64,000 nucleotides of DNA from Coriobacteriia bacterium (GCA_030603745.1 JAUVXE010000008.1:1-64000), one strand, 5' to 3'. Shown: positions 33,202 through 44,791, counted from the stretch's first letter. Program-made: numbers and translations. The notes: generated by a model not told the origin, from the sequence alone.

Positions 33202-35565
33202 TCAGACCTCGTGCCGTCTCGCCCAGGCGACGACCGCCTGTCCGAACGAGACGGAGCCGTCGCTCACCGGGAGCAGACGGTGCGTCAGCGGGACGAGGCC
33301 GGCGTCCGTGAGTCCCCGCCATGAAGCCTCGAGTACCGATCGGTTGAGGAAGACGCCGCCTGCGAGCGCGACGTGGCGCGTGCCCGCCCGGGCGGCGAAG
33401 GTCTTCCCGAGCACGACTATACAGGCGGCCACCGCACGATGGAAGCGGGCGGCGACCACTCCGGGCGGCACGCCGCTCGCGAGGTCGGCGAGCACGGCCT
33501 CGAGCACGGGCCGCTGGTCGACCAGCGTGGGCGCCTCGCCCCGGAGGGTGAACTCGTAGGCGCCGGAGGCCGCCGGGTCCTGGATCGCCTCGAGCTCGAT
33601 GGCCGCCTGGCCCTCGTAGAGCGCGTCGTCGCGGACGCCCGAAAGCGCGGCCACCGCGTCGAACAGGCGGCCCATCGAGGAGGTCGGAGGGGAGTTGACC
33701 CCGCGCTCGACCATGCGGCGCAGGAGGGCCTCCTCGCCCTCGGCGAGCCTGCCGAGCAGCGGCGCGGCCCCCGGGTGTTCGAGGAGCGCCGGGTCTGCGC
33801 CGAGCAGGGTGCCCACCGCCATGCGCGCCGGCCGGCGGATGGCCGCCGCGCCCCCGGGCAGGGGCACCTCGGCGAGGTGGGCGACCCGGTCGAAGCGCTC
33901 GAGTGTCGCGACGAGCACCTCACCGCCCCAGATGTGGCCGTCGGACCCGAACCCCGTGCCGTCGAAGGCGATGCCCACCACCGGTTCGGTGATCCCGTGC
34001 TCGGCCGCGACCCCCGCGATGTGGGCGTGGTGGTGCTGGACCCCGACCATCGGCAGTCCGAGGGTCTGCGCGTACTTGGTCGAGAGATACTCCGGGTGCA
34101 GGTCGTGGGCGACGAGTGCCGGGCGCACGCGGAAGAGGCGGCGGTAGAGCTCGAGCGTGTCCTCGAAGTGTTCGAGCGTCTGGGCGTTCTCGAGGTCTCC
34201 GATGTGCTGCGACACGAACGCGTGGGACCCGCGGACGAGCGTGAAGGTGTTCTTCTGCTCCGGTCCCACGGCGAGCAGATGGATGTCGGAGCTGAAGGGG
34301 AGCGTGACCGGGTGCGGCGCGTAGCCCCGGGCCCGGCGCACGGGCGCGGGGCCGAAGGAGGCCTGGCGCACCACGGAGTCGTCGTAGCGTGAGCGGATGG
34401 GCCGGTCGTGCAGGAGGAACGCGTCGGCGATCGAGGCGAGGCGCGCCATCGCCTCGGCGTTCTCGGTCGCGATCGGCTCGTCTGACAGGTTGCCCGAGGT
34501 CATCACCAGCGGTCGGCCCGCGCCCGCGAGCAGGAGGTGGTGCAGCGGGGTGTAGGGCAGCATGAGGCCGAGCTCGGGCAGGCCGCCGGCCACGGAGGGA
34601 GCGAGCGCGCCGGCGCCCGGCGTGCGGCGAGCGAGCACGATGGGCCGCACCGTGCCCGCCAGCGACTCCTCCTCCTCGGCGGAGAGGTCGCAGAGCTCAC
34701 GGGCCGAGGCGAGATCGGGGACCATGACCGCGAGCGGCTTGCCCCAGCGGTGCTTCCGCTCGCGCAGCCGCGACACGGCGGCCTCATCGGTCGCGTCACA
34801 CGCGAGGTGGAACCCGCCGAGACCCTTGATCGCCAGCACCGCGCCTGACCGGAGCAGCTCGCAGGCCGTCTCGATGACCGCGTCCGAGCGGGAACGCTCA
34901 GCCTCCACGTCACGGTCGGGACGGGGCGCGCGGGCGGCGGGCTCGTCCCAGCGGACGCGGGCGGGGACGCGGGCGGGCCGTGCGGGGTCCGGCGAGGGCT
35001 CGAGGTAGAGGCGCGGCCCGCAGGCGAAGCACGCGTCGGGCTGGGCGTGGAAGCGGCGATCCGCGGGCGAGGCGTACTCGGCGGCGCATGAGGGGCACAT
35101 CTCGAACGCCGCCATGGCGGTGCTGGGCCGGTCGTAGGGCACGTCGTCGATGATGGTGAAGCGCGGGCCGCAGTTCGTGCAGTTGATGAAGGGATAGCGA
35201 AAACGGCGGTCCGCCGGGTCGGTGAGCTCCGCGACGCACGCCGGGCAGGTGGCGATGTCGGGCGAGACGAGCGTCATCGCGCCCGCGACCTCCTCGGACG
35301 CGACGATCTCGAAGCCGGTGAGCGGTGCGGGCTCGACCTCCTCGGCGACGATCGACTCGATCACGGCCATGGGCGGCGCGAGGGCCCGGACGGCGTCGGC
35401 GAACCCGTGGACCGCGTCAGGGTCGCCCTGCACGAGCGCGAAGACGCCCTCCGAGGAGTTGCGCACCCAGCCGGCGAGGCCTCGTTCGCGGGCGAGGGTG
35501 TAGACGAACGGCCGGAACCCGACCCCCTGGACGACGCCGGTGATGTGGAGCGAGAGCGCGCGCAT
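33202..35565 (-). CDS. hypF: Carbamoyltransferase HypF
   Basis: 787 residues with all four expected parts: acylphosphatase-like domain (about 1-90, ITGVVQGVGFRPFVY), two zinc-finger modules with C-x2-C...C-x2-C pairs (about 105-185, INCTNCGPRFT and ACFACGPRL), a YrdC-like domain (about 225-400, IKGLGGFHLACDA), and a Kae1-like domain (about 410-787, VQHHHAHIAGVAAEHG and GIAFDGTGFGSDG). It makes the carbamoyl group passed to HypE. ATG 35565 or GTG 35568 can be the start. It runs straight on from the zinc-ribbon protein gene 14 bases upstream. Confidence 0.95.
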   Translation of the reverse strand: MRALSLHITGVVQGVGFRPFVYTLARERGLAGWVRNSSEGVFALVQGDPDAVHGFADAVRALAPPMAVIESIVAEEVEPAPLTGFEIVASEEVAGAMTLVSPDIATCPACVAELTDPADRRFRYPFINCTNCGPRFTIIDDVPYDRPSTAMAAFEMCPSCAAEYASPADRRFHAQPDACFACGPRLYLEPSPDPARPARVPARVRWDEPAARAPRPDRDVEAERSRSDAVIETACELLRSGAVLAIKGLGGFHLACDATDEAAVSRLRERKHRWGKPLAVMVPDLASARELCDLSAEEEESLAGTVRPIVLARRTPGAGALAPSVAGGLPELGLMLPYTPLHHLLLAGAGRPLVMTSGNLSDEPIATENAEAMARLASIADAFLLHDRPIRSRYDDSVVRQASFGPAPVRRARGYAPHPVTLPFSSDIHLLAVGPEQKNTFTLVRGSHAFVSQHIGDLENAQTLEHFEDTLELYRRLFRVRPALVAHDLHPEYLSTKYAQTLGLPMVGVQHHHAHIAGVAAEHGITEPVVGIAFDGTGFGSDGHIWGGEVLVATLERFDRVAHLAEVPLPGGAAAIRRPARMAVGTLLGADPALLEHPGAAPLLGRLAEGEEALLRRMVERGVNSPPTSSMGRLFDAVAALSGVRDDALYEGQAAIELEAIQDPAASGAYEFTLRGEAPTLVDQRPVLEAVLADLASGVPPGVVAARFHRAVAACIVVLGKTFAARAGTRHVALAGGVFLNRSVLEASWRGLTDAGLVPLTHRLLPVSDGSVSFGQAVVAWARRHEV

Positions 35566-35578
35566 CACGCCGGGCCCG

Positions 35579-36271
35579 TCACAGGCCGTCGGCGGGAGCG
35601 CAGCGAGGGGCCTCGGTGCTCGTGGCGAAGCGGTTGTTGATCAGCACGAACAGCCGGTACGCCTGATCGAGGAGGACCATGGACTGCTCGGACAGCTTCT
35701 CGTCGATGGTCTCGCGCGGGCCGTTGAAGGGGGAGTCGTGGATGAACGCGTTGCGGGCGGCGCGGACCTCCCTCCAGCGCGCGGGGAAGTCGGCGTGGCC
35801 GAGCTCGGCCGCGGCTTCCTCGAACTGCTCACCGGTCAGGTGCGGGAAGAGCCGCCCGATCCGGCCGCCGATGGCGCGCTGGCCGTCGAGCACCACCTCG
35901 CGCACGGTGACGTCGGCACCGCGGGCGGCGAGGATGCGGTCGATGATGTCTTCGAGGATCGCCTCGAGGAACGCGGCGACGAGGATCACGACGATCTCCG
36001 ACTCGCCTTCGGTGTGGTAGCGCCTGATCCGGCCGTCGAGCCGGCGGAGCCGGTCGGTGGGGAAGACCCGACGCGAGTCGCCGGGATGCCCGCAGAACGG
36101 GCACTCGCGCTCGCCCGCGCCGAAGCGCAGGTCCGCCGAGAGGAACCCGCAGGCGGGACACTCGAAGTAGGTGGGGGCGCCACCGCCGGGAGCGAGCGGC
36201 GCCTCGCCGGAGGCGGCGCCGGTCGCCGCGGGCTCCCTCGGCGGGTGCTTCTGTGAACGCTTCTTGCTCAC
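35579..36271 (-). CDS. Zinc-ribbon protein with HEPN-like motif, function unknown
   Basis: 230 residues. After a basic, Ala-rich N-terminus (about 1-35), a zinc ribbon is formed by C38/C41 and C57/C60. The rest (about 80-215) is all-helical and contains RNAFIH (R173 to H178), which fits the R-x4-6-H pattern of HEPN ribonuclease/toxin folds with the favoured polar residue after Arg. An acidic E-D-x-x-D-R helix lies near residue 107. I do not recognise a named family. It stands 14 bases upstream of hypF and shares its strand, but no link to hydrogenase maturation is known. Start is GTG 36271. Confidence 0.6.
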   Translation of the reverse strand: MSKKRSQKHPPREPAATGAASGEAPLAPGGGAPTYFECPACGFLSADLRFGAGERECPFCGHPGDSRRVFPTDRLRRLDGRIRRYHTEGESEIVVILVAAFLEAILEDIIDRILAARGADVTVREVVLDGQRAIGGRIGRLFPHLTGEQFEEAAAELGHADFPARWREVRAARNAFIHDSPFNGPRETIDEKLSEQSMVLLDQAYRLFVLINNRFATSTEAPRCAPADGL

Positions 36272-36295
36272 CTCGGGCCGGCGGTGTCGCGAGGC

Positions 36296-36571
36296 CTAGA
36301 CGCGCGAGACGGTGACGCCGTCGTCGGGTCGGGCGTCGGCCGAGCCGACCGCGGTCTCAAGTTTCGCGCGCGCCTCTCCGAGCAGCACCGTGGCCTGGGC
36401 GACCGCGGCGCTCGACACGTCGAGGTTCGCGTGGTCGGCGAGGTGGTGGATCTGCTCGAGCCACTTCTGCGCTTGCGCGACGGTCTCATCGGCCTGCGCG
36501 ATCATGAGCTTCAGTTGGCCGACGTGGATCCCTGTCTCACAGATGGCGATCAGCTCCTCTACATGTGTCAT
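36296..36571 (-). CDS. Conserved-looking small helical protein, unknown function
   Basis: 91 residues from ATG 36571 (GTG 36577 is an alternative). It is predicted to be almost entirely helical: the heptad-like IAQADETVAQAQKWLEQIHHLA and AQATVLLGEARAKLETA stretches suggest a small helical bundle or coiled coil. It has no cysteines apart from one near the start, no signal peptide and no membrane segment. The coding pattern agrees with its neighbours and it lies in line with trxA upstream and the zinc-ribbon gene downstream, which supports a real gene. Confidence 0.55.
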   Translation of the reverse strand: MTHVEELIAICETGIHVGQLKLMIAQADETVAQAQKWLEQIHHLADHANLDVSSAAVAQATVLLGEARAKLETAVGSADARPDDGVTVSRV

Positions 36572-36637
36572 GTGCACGGCGCGTCCGAACGGCGCGCCGG
36601 CCGCGTTCGCCGGACGTGGCGGTCTCCAGGGCCCGGG

Positions 36638-36967
36638 CTAGCCGAGCCAGGGGGCGAGCTCCTCGACCAGACGCTTCTTGGGCATCGCGCCCACGAGCTT
36701 CTTGACGACCTGGCCCTCGCTGAAGACGAGGAGCGTGGGGATCGAGAGGATCTCGTACTTCGTGGCGGTGCCGGGATTCTCGTCGACGTTGAGCTTGCCG
36801 ACGACCAGCTTGCCGGCGTACTCCTCGGCGACCTCTTTGAGCACGGGCTCCATCATGCGGCACGGGCCGCACCACGGCGCCCAGAAGTCGAGCAGCACGG
36901 GCTTGTCCGAACCCGCGACGTCGGTCTCGAAGCCGGCGTCCGTCACCTGGATCAACGCGTCACTCAT
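36638..36967 (-). CDS. trxA: Thioredoxin
   Basis: A standard 109-residue thioredoxin with WCGPC (C33, C36), cis-proline in SIPTLLVF and no signal peptide. It reduces cytoplasmic disulfides. The ribosome site aggagacagggg precedes ATG 36967. The thioredoxin reductase gene lies 42 bases upstream on the same strand, so the pair is probably co-transcribed. Confidence 0.95.
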   Translation of the reverse strand: MSDALIQVTDAGFETDVAGSDKPVLLDFWAPWCGPCRMMEPVLKEVAEEYAGKLVVGKLNVDENPGTATKYEILSIPTLLVFSEGQVVKKLVGAMPKKRLVEELAPWLG

Positions 36968-37009
36968 ACCCCTGTCTCCTTCCGTGGAGCCCCATCGGTC
37001 CGTTCTGGA

Positions 37010-37948
37010 TCAGATCGAGCATACCTTGTCGTCGACGTACCGGAGCGCCTCGAACGCTGCCGACGCACCCTTGGCGGCCGCGGTGATGACCTGCTTGAGC
37101 TCGGAGTCGGTCACGTCGCCCGCGGCGTAGAGCCCCGGCCATGACGTGCGCCCGTCATGGTCTATCTTGATGTACCCGTTCTCGTCGAGCGCGACATCGT
37201 CGGCGACGAGCGCGTTGACCGGGTCGACCCCGACGAAGATGAACACGCCGTCGAGGGTGAGCACGAGGTCTTCCTCGCCGGCGGTGGAGGCGAGCGTCAC
37301 GCTCGTCACCTTGGAGCCGTCGCCGCCGATCTCGGTGACCACCCGGCTCCACACCATCTCGATCTTCTCGTTCTCGAAGCAGCGCTCCTGGATGCACTTG
37401 GTCGCGCGCAGCTCGTCGCGGCGGTGGATGAGGTAGACCTTCGCCGCGAACTTGGTGAGGAAGAGCGCCTCCTCGACCGCCGCGTCGCCCCCGCCCACCA
37501 CGCAGACGGTCTTGTCGCGGTAGAGCGCCCCGTCGCAGGTGGCGCACCACGAGACGCCGCGACCGGTGTACTCCGCCTCGCCGGGGACCCCGAGCTTCTT
37601 GGGCAGCGCGCCGGTGGCGACGATGACCGCCTTGGCGAGATACTCGTCGCCGTCCTCGGTCGAGAGGGCGAAGTCGAGGTCGACGGGGCGGATCGACGTC
37701 ACGTCGGTGAAGGGCTTGACCTCGGCGCCGAACTCCTCGGCCTGAGCGAGCATCAGGTCGCCGAGCTCCTGTCCGGACAGGCCCTTGGGGAACCCGGGAT
37801 AGTTCTCCACCCAGTCGGTCGTGACGATCTGCCCGCCGGGGATGCCGCGCTCGAAGACGACGGTTCGCGCACGCGCGCGTGCGGCGTAGAGGGCCGCGGT
37901 CAGTCCGGCGGGACCGGCGCCGATGATGGCGATGTCGACAGGGATCAT
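37010..37948 (-). CDS. trxB: Thioredoxin reductase
   Basis: 312-residue low-molecular-weight flavoprotein. FAD motif GAGPAGLTAALYAAR (about 10-24), active-site CATC (C135, C138), NADP motif VVGGGDAAVEEA (about 146-157), and the C-terminal FAD segment LYAAGDV. NAD(P)H preference cannot be settled from the sequence. Its start lies 1 base after the upstream PIN/TPR gene's stop, so the order PIN/TPR-trxB-trxA is one unit. Confidence 0.95.
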   Translation of the reverse strand: MIPVDIAIIGAGPAGLTAALYAARARARTVVFERGIPGGQIVTTDWVENYPGFPKGLSGQELGDLMLAQAEEFGAEVKPFTDVTSIRPVDLDFALSTEDGDEYLAKAVIVATGALPKKLGVPGEAEYTGRGVSWCATCDGALYRDKTVCVVGGGDAAVEEALFLTKFAAKVYLIHRRDELRATKCIQERCFENEKIEMVWSRVVTEIGGDGSKVTSVTLASTAGEEDLVLTLDGVFIFVGVDPVNALVADDVALDENGYIKIDHDGRTSWPGLYAAGDVTDSELKQVITAAAKGASAAFEALRYVDDKVCSI

Positions 37949-37949
37949 G

Positions 37950-39065
37950 CTAGAACGTGCCTCCTTCGGGGAGCGGTTGACCCGCGGCTGCGGCCTCCTC
38001 GCGGACCTGCTCGAGCGCCGCGGCGGCGTCGCGGTTGACGGCGAGGGTGCGCTCGTCGCCGGTCTGGGTGAGCTCGACCACGCGCGCGAACTGGGTGGCC
38101 GCGGCGGTGAACTCCTGGCGGCCCCGCCAGTAGAACACGCCGAGGTTGAAGTTGGCCTGCAGGTGGTCGGGCTCCTGCTCGAGCACGCGCAGCGCCTCCT
38201 GGATCGCGCGGTCGGTCTGGCCGCTGTAGAAGTACGCGCCGGCGAGGTTGGCGCGTACGTCGACGGCGTCGGCGCGAAGGTCGAGGTAGCGCTCGTAGTG
38301 GCGGATGGCCAGCGTCGCGTAGCGTACGTCGCCGGTGCTCAGGCGCAGGTCGTAGTAGAGGTTCGCGAGCGACAGGCGGGCGTCGAGGTCGGCGTCGTTC
38401 TGGTCGAGCGCGGTGAGGTAGTCGAGGATGCGCTGCTGGTCGGCGGGCAGCTGCTCACGGAACTCGGTCGGCACCGCCGTGGGCGCGCCGGTGCGCGCGC
38501 CGGGGCCCCACACGGTCAGCACGATGATCGCGGCGAACACCGCGAGCGAGGTCGCGAGGATGCTGAGCGGTACTCGGTAGCGCTGGAACGGCCGGATGAT
38601 GTAGCGCTTGGCGAAGCCCCCGTCGGGTCCCTCGGAGTGGCGTTCGACCTCGATGCCGAAGGTCTGCGCCTTGAGCAGCATGTTGAGGTCGTTCGTCAGC
38701 AGCGTGATCTCGCCCGCGGGGAGCCGTGAGGCCATCTGGTAGGCGACCGCGAGGATGCGGTCGTCGGCGTTGCGCGTGCCGAGTCCCTCGGGCAGGTCCC
38801 CCTCGGAGTCGAGCGGGACCACGCGGACCACGCCGCCGTCGGGCAGCTCCACGCCCTCGATCAGGTTCCCCTGCTCGGAGAGCTCGAACAGCGTGCGGCT
38901 GACCTCGCGGCCGCGGAAGCGGAGGTCCGGATCGACGCGCGAGGTCTTGAGCTTGTCGAGTTCGCCGAGGACGGTCTCGGGGATGGCCAGCTCGGCGTCG
39001 GGGAACGCGAGCAGCGTGCCCGGATCGGCGAGGAGCACGTTGGTGTCGATGACGATCGTCTTCAT
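37950..39065 (-). CDS. PIN-domain protein with transmembrane helix and TPR repeats
   Basis: 371 residues in an unusual order. Residues 1-145 are a PIN domain like the one found in front of PhoH2/YlaK proteins: IDTNVLL with D7, ELDKLK with E35, RNADDRIL with D101/D102, and LLTNDLNML with D126, so the four-acid nuclease site is complete. One transmembrane helix follows (about 166-187). Residues about 215-345 form several TPR-like helical repeats (LANLYYDL, NLAGAYFYSGQTDRAIQEAL, NFNLGVFYWRG), probably outside the membrane, where they would bind a protein partner. The TPR part may instead be cytoplasmic if topology is reversed. RNA as substrate is inferred from the PIN family. Confidence 0.82.
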   Translation of the reverse strand: MKTIVIDTNVLLADPGTLLAFPDAELAIPETVLGELDKLKTSRVDPDLRFRGREVSRTLFELSEQGNLIEGVELPDGGVVRVVPLDSEGDLPEGLGTRNADDRILAVAYQMASRLPAGEITLLTNDLNMLLKAQTFGIEVERHSEGPDGGFAKRYIIRPFQRYRVPLSILATSLAVFAAIIVLTVWGPGARTGAPTAVPTEFREQLPADQQRILDYLTALDQNDADLDARLSLANLYYDLRLSTGDVRYATLAIRHYERYLDLRADAVDVRANLAGAYFYSGQTDRAIQEALRVLEQEPDHLQANFNLGVFYWRGRQEFTAAATQFARVVELTQTGDERTLAVNRDAAAALEQVREEAAAAGQPLPEGGTF

Positions 39066-39077
39066 CGGCTCTCGTTC

Positions 39078-39434
39078 CTAGCGCACCGGTCGGGTCTCGT
39101 AGTGCTCGAGCACGGGAGGCGTGTCGAGCGGCTCTCCCGCGATAAGCGCGAGCACCCTCCCGTAGACGAGGGTGCCCTCGATCTCGGCGCGCGCCCACAC
39201 CTGCACCCGCGTGCCGTCCTGGTCGTAGAGGTAGACCTCGACCCCCCGCGCTGCCGCCGCTGCCGCCGCGGCCCTGCCGGCGGTGTTGCGATCGCCCCGC
39301 GTGCCGGCGGCGACGTCGGCCGCCTCCCTGGTCGCCTCGACCAGTTCGCGACGGGTGTTCACGAAGGCGCCGAGGTCGTTGACGAAGACCGCGGCCAGCG
39401 CGAGTACGACCGCGATCACGATGATCTTCTTCAT
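39078..39434 (-). CDS. Small membrane-anchored protein, TadE-like, unknown function
   Basis: 118 residues from ATG 39434 (MKKIIVIAVVLALAAVF). One N-terminal membrane helix with short cytoplasmic end; the remaining region, exposed outside, contains V-N-T-R-R-E-L, an Ala-rich stretch and a strand-rich end (VEVYLYDQDGTRVQVWARAEIEG). The general form resembles TadE-like minor pilins of Flp pili, but no other tad gene is near. Upstream in-frame ATG 39500 gives a longer product; MKKI is preferred as the typical start. It lies 12 bases before the PIN/TPR gene. Confidence 0.55.
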   Translation of the reverse strand: MKKIIVIAVVLALAAVFVNDLGAFVNTRRELVEATREAADVAAGTRGDRNTAGRAAAAAAAARGVEVYLYDQDGTRVQVWARAEIEGTLVYGRVLALIAGEPLDTPPVLEHYETRPVR

Positions 39435-39471
39435 GTCGGTCCCGTCACCGCCTTCGCCGAAGAGGTCCCTG

Positions 39472-41460
39472 TCAGCGCATCTTACCAGCATCGAAGGCAC
39501 GCACGCGCCTCCGGATGTAGACGAGGAGGCCGAGCAGGAGCAGCGCCACCCCGCCCACCACCGCGAGCCGGTCGAGATACGACGCCCGCACGGTGCTCGA
39601 AGCGCTGTCCAGCAGCACCTCGCCGGCCCAGAGTTCCATCTCGAGGCGGCCCGAGAGCGAGGAGCGGAGGTCGACGCTCACGGTGTGGAGGTTCTCTTGC
39701 GGCCGGACGCTCAGCAGTTCCGTCCCGCCGCCGGGGAGGTGCACGTCGCCGGCTCTGACGACGAGCCTGATCGAGAGGTCCTTCGCCGTGCCGTTCGCCA
39801 CGCTCACCGGGACGTCGCCGCGCGCGCCCGGAAGCGTGACGTCCTTGACGGTGAGCGTCACCTGGTCGAGAAGCTCCGACGCCCCGCGGACCGCCGCCGC
39901 GGCGAAGGCCCGTCCCCGGTCCGCCATGCTCCAGCTCCCGTCGGGTCCCGCCCACCGCGCGCTCTGCGCGACGAGCGAGACCTCGTTGATCGCGGCGACA
40001 TCCGGGTCGGTGACGCCGGCGGCCGCCTCGAGCGCGACGGCGTAGCGCCTCGCCTCGACGACCTCCGAGGGGTAGCCCGCGGGCGCGACCGTGGAGGCGC
40101 TCACCTGCGCGGGCGGCTCGAGCGTCCCGTTGGGCGGGGCGGCGGCTGCGCTCGAGGCCGTGACCACGTCGGCCCAGGGCACCGAGGAGATCACCGTCGC
40201 CAGTGAGAGCACGCGCTCCACGGCATGGTTGCGTCCCGGTCCGGCCTCCACGGCCGCGACCAGCGGCACCGTCGCCTCCTCGGACACCGCGCGGTCGAAC
40301 ACGCGCATCAGCGCCGGCGTCGTGTCGGTGGCCGGGAGACGCGCGGTCAGCCGCTCGTCGGCGACCAGGCCGAGGACCTTCGAACCCTCGAGGCCCCAGA
40401 CCCCCCCGGCGACCGTCTCCTCGTCGCTCGGGGTGAGCGGTCCCGGATCGAGCAGCGCCCACGCGATGTCGCGCTCGGCGAGCACATCGAGCGCTCCGGG
40501 CGGCATCGCGTCACCGACGACCGCGGTACCCGCCGAGGGGGACGTCTCGAGCGCGGCCAGGTACGCCGACCGGGAGTGCGCGTAGTGCACGCCGAGGTCG
40601 AGCAGGGCGCCCGTCTCGACGAGCATGCCGATGTCGGGGTCGCCGTACGGGACGTCGAGGAGCTCGAGACGCCCGGTCGCGACGGCCTCGCGCAACAGGT
40701 CGAGGGCGGCGGCGTAGCGTCGCGGCGTCTCGTCCTCGGCCGGGACGTCCACGAGTCCCGCCGGCCCGGACAGCGTGTATCCGGAGGCGACGCGCGACCA
40801 CGCGTCGAGCGTCATCCCGGGGATGCCGAGGGTGAGGCGCAGGCGCGGGTCGTCAACGACCGCCCCGGCGACCAGGGCGACCTGATCGAGCGCCGTGCCT
40901 GGCGCGGCCGGGTCGACGACGAAGTTGCCCGCGGGATCGATCCCGGGTGCCTCGGCGACGCGGATCACCAGCGCCACGGGGGTGACGGCGGGGCGGGGCG
41001 CGTGGAGGAGCAGGTGGCCCTCGACGACGCGCTCCCTCGGCTCGCCGACCTCGGTCCGGACCCGGATCTCGTACGGGTAGGCCGCCGCCGGGAGGGAGAG
41101 GTCCGCGAGCTCCCGCGTGAACTCGGCCGTCACCGTCCCCGTCTCGACGTCGCTGCGCACCTCGGTACGCTGGAAGAGCAGCGCGCCGGACGGGCGCCGC
41201 AGCTGGAAGCGGACCTCGAGGTAGGGGGTCGGCTCCTCGACCCGCACCTCGGCGCGGACCGTGAACGCGCCGTCGGTTGGGAGCGAGGGCGGTCCCGCGT
41301 CCACGCCGACCCCTGCGCCCGTGCTGCCTTCGGCGCTCGACGGCGGGGTCGCGTGCGTTCCGGGGGGCACCGCGAACAGGCCGGCCAGCAGGAGGCCGGC
41401 CAGCAGGGCGAGAAGGGTGCGGCGTGCGGTGCGGCGCCACGTCCCGGAGAGGGTGCGCAT
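39472..41460 (-). CDS. Large exported single-pass membrane protein, unknown function
   Basis: 662 residues. A signal peptide (about 1-37, [19 protein letters not shown]) starts the protein; a C-terminal membrane helix (about 635-655, [16 protein letters not shown]) is followed by basic RRRVRAF. The exported part begins with an Ig-like strand-rich region (about 55-165), then a central domain (about 170-480) with repeated TIM-barrel-like stretches ([28 protein letters not shown]), which resembles polysaccharide-deacetylase/glycosidase-type folds of actinobacterial membrane proteins (DUF6049-like). No catalytic residues can be assigned. It is divergent from lon. Confidence 0.65.
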   Translation of the reverse strand: MRTLSGTWRRTARRTLLALLAGLLLAGLFAVPPGTHATPPSSAEGSTGAGVGVDAGPPSLPTDGAFTVRAEVRVEEPTPYLEVRFQLRRPSGALLFQRTEVRSDVETGTVTAEFTRELADLSLPAAAYPYEIRVRTEVGEPRERVVEGHLLLHAPRPAVTPVALVIRVAEAPGIDPAGNFVVDPAAPGTALDQVALVAGAVVDDPRLRLTLGIPGMTLDAWSRVASGYTLSGPAGLVDVPAEDETPRRYAAALDLLREAVATGRLELLDVPYGDPDIGMLVETGALLDLGVHYAHSRSAYLAALETSPSAGTAVVGDAMPPGALDVLAERDIAWALLDPGPLTPSDEETVAGGVWGLEGSKVLGLVADERLTARLPATDTTPALMRVFDRAVSEEATVPLVAAVEAGPGRNHAVERVLSLATVISSVPWADVVTASSAAAAPPNGTLEPPAQVSASTVAPAGYPSEVVEARRYAVALEAAAGVTDPDVAAINEVSLVAQSARWAGPDGSWSMADRGRAFAAAAVRGASELLDQVTLTVKDVTLPGARGDVPVSVANGTAKDLSIRLVVRAGDVHLPGGGTELLSVRPQENLHTVSVDLRSSLSGRLEMELWAGEVLLDSASSTVRASYLDRLAVVGGVALLLLGLLVYIRRRVRAFDAGKMR

Positions 41461-41527
41461 CCGGTCGACTCCCGGTCCCGATCCCGCGTCCGGCCTCGAC
41501 TCAGGCACCGCGCGGGACGTGTATCGT

Positions 41528-41553
41528 CCATTCGAATGGGGCAGAATGATTAT
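41528..41553. promoter_or_regulatory. Palindrome in the divergent promoter region of lon
   Basis: A perfect 12-bp palindrome ccattcgaatgg (41528-41539) followed by AT-richer agaatgattat, with possible -10 boxes CAGAAT (41542) or GATTAT (41548) for lon. The region is shared with the minus-strand gene that starts at 41460. No HspR-type repeat (CTTGA-N-TCAAG) is present, so lon is probably under different control from dnaK. Confidence 0.4.
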
Positions 41554-41590
41554 CGCACGGCGTCGTGCCGAGGAAAGGAACCACACCGGA

Positions 41591-43972
<2,382 letters not shown>

Positions 43973-44035
43973 GCACCGCGTTCGCTTGTGTCCGCGTCAA
44001 AGACGCCCGCCAGTCGACCGACGGAGGCAGCCCCG

Positions 44036-44764
44036 GTGAGCCTGACGACCGATACGAGCGTTCAGGCCGCGCCATCCAGGCCGCGGCTGCGCATCGCCGT
44101 GCGTGCCCTCGGAAACGTGCTCATCGGCCTGTCGCTGGGGCTGCTCTTCTACTACTTCGCCACCGACCTCATCACGCGGGGCGCCCAGGAGTCGCTCCTC
44201 GCCGAGGCCGCGGAGCTCGGGACGGTGGGGGCGCCGTCGCCCGACCGCGTCCTCGACGAGCCTGAGCCCGGCGCCACCGGCTGGGAGACGTGGATCGAGG
44301 AGGACATCGCGTTCTGGCGCGGGGTCGGCGACCACGAGGTCTTCGGCCGGCTCGTGATCGAGCGGATGGGCCTCGACGCGATCGTGGTGCGCGGGGTCGA
44401 CCGCGAGGCGCTCAAGCTCGGGCCGGGCTGGATGCCCTACACCGACGTGCCCGCACAGACCGGCAACGTGGGCATCGCCGCGCACCGGACGACCTACGGC
44501 GCGCCGTTCCGGCGCCTCGACGAGCTCGTGCCGGGTGACCGCGTCGAGTTCTACTCGCCCTTCCGACGGTACGTCTACGAGGTCCAGCGGCAGTTCACGG
44601 TCACGCCGGACCAGGTCGAGGTGGTCCGCTCGACCGAGGAGCCCACGCTCACGCTCTCCGCGTGCCACCCGCCCTACAGCGCGCGGTACCGCCTGATCGT
44701 CCAGGCGACGCTCGTCGAGATGCAGCGACTCGACACTGACGCGGGCGTGCCGTCGGCGCCGTAG
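44036..44764 (+). CDS. Class E-like sortase (first of two paralogues)
   Basis: 242 residues from GTG 44036 (ggagg 8 bases upstream; GTG 43988 is a possible longer start). One N-terminal membrane helix (about 25-45) and a sortase domain with catalytic His150 (GNVGIAAHRTTYGAPF), Cys210 (TLSAC) and Arg in ARYRLIV. The pattern H...TLxxC...R is the sortase triad. It would cleave surface proteins at an LPXTG-like signal and attach them. A close paralogue lies at 45860, with a metallopeptidase gene in between on the other strand. No sortase substrate gene is recognised here. Confidence 0.87.
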   Translation: MSLTTDTSVQAAPSRPRLRIAVRALGNVLIGLSLGLLFYYFATDLITRGAQESLLAEAAELGTVGAPSPDRVLDEPEPGATGWETWIEEDIAFWRGVGDHEVFGRLVIERMGLDAIVVRGVDREALKLGPGWMPYTDVPAQTGNVGIAAHRTTYGAPFRRLDELVPGDRVEFYSPFRRYVYEVQRQFTVTPDQVEVVRSTEEPTLTLSACHPPYSARYRLIVQATLVEMQRLDTDAGVPSAP

Positions 44765-44791
44765 CGTCCCGGTGCGGACCGATCATACAGG

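Noticed and set aside
41461-41590. HspR-type repeat upstream of lon
   Set aside because: No CTTGA...TCAAG pair is found; only the unrelated ccattcgaatgg palindrome is present.
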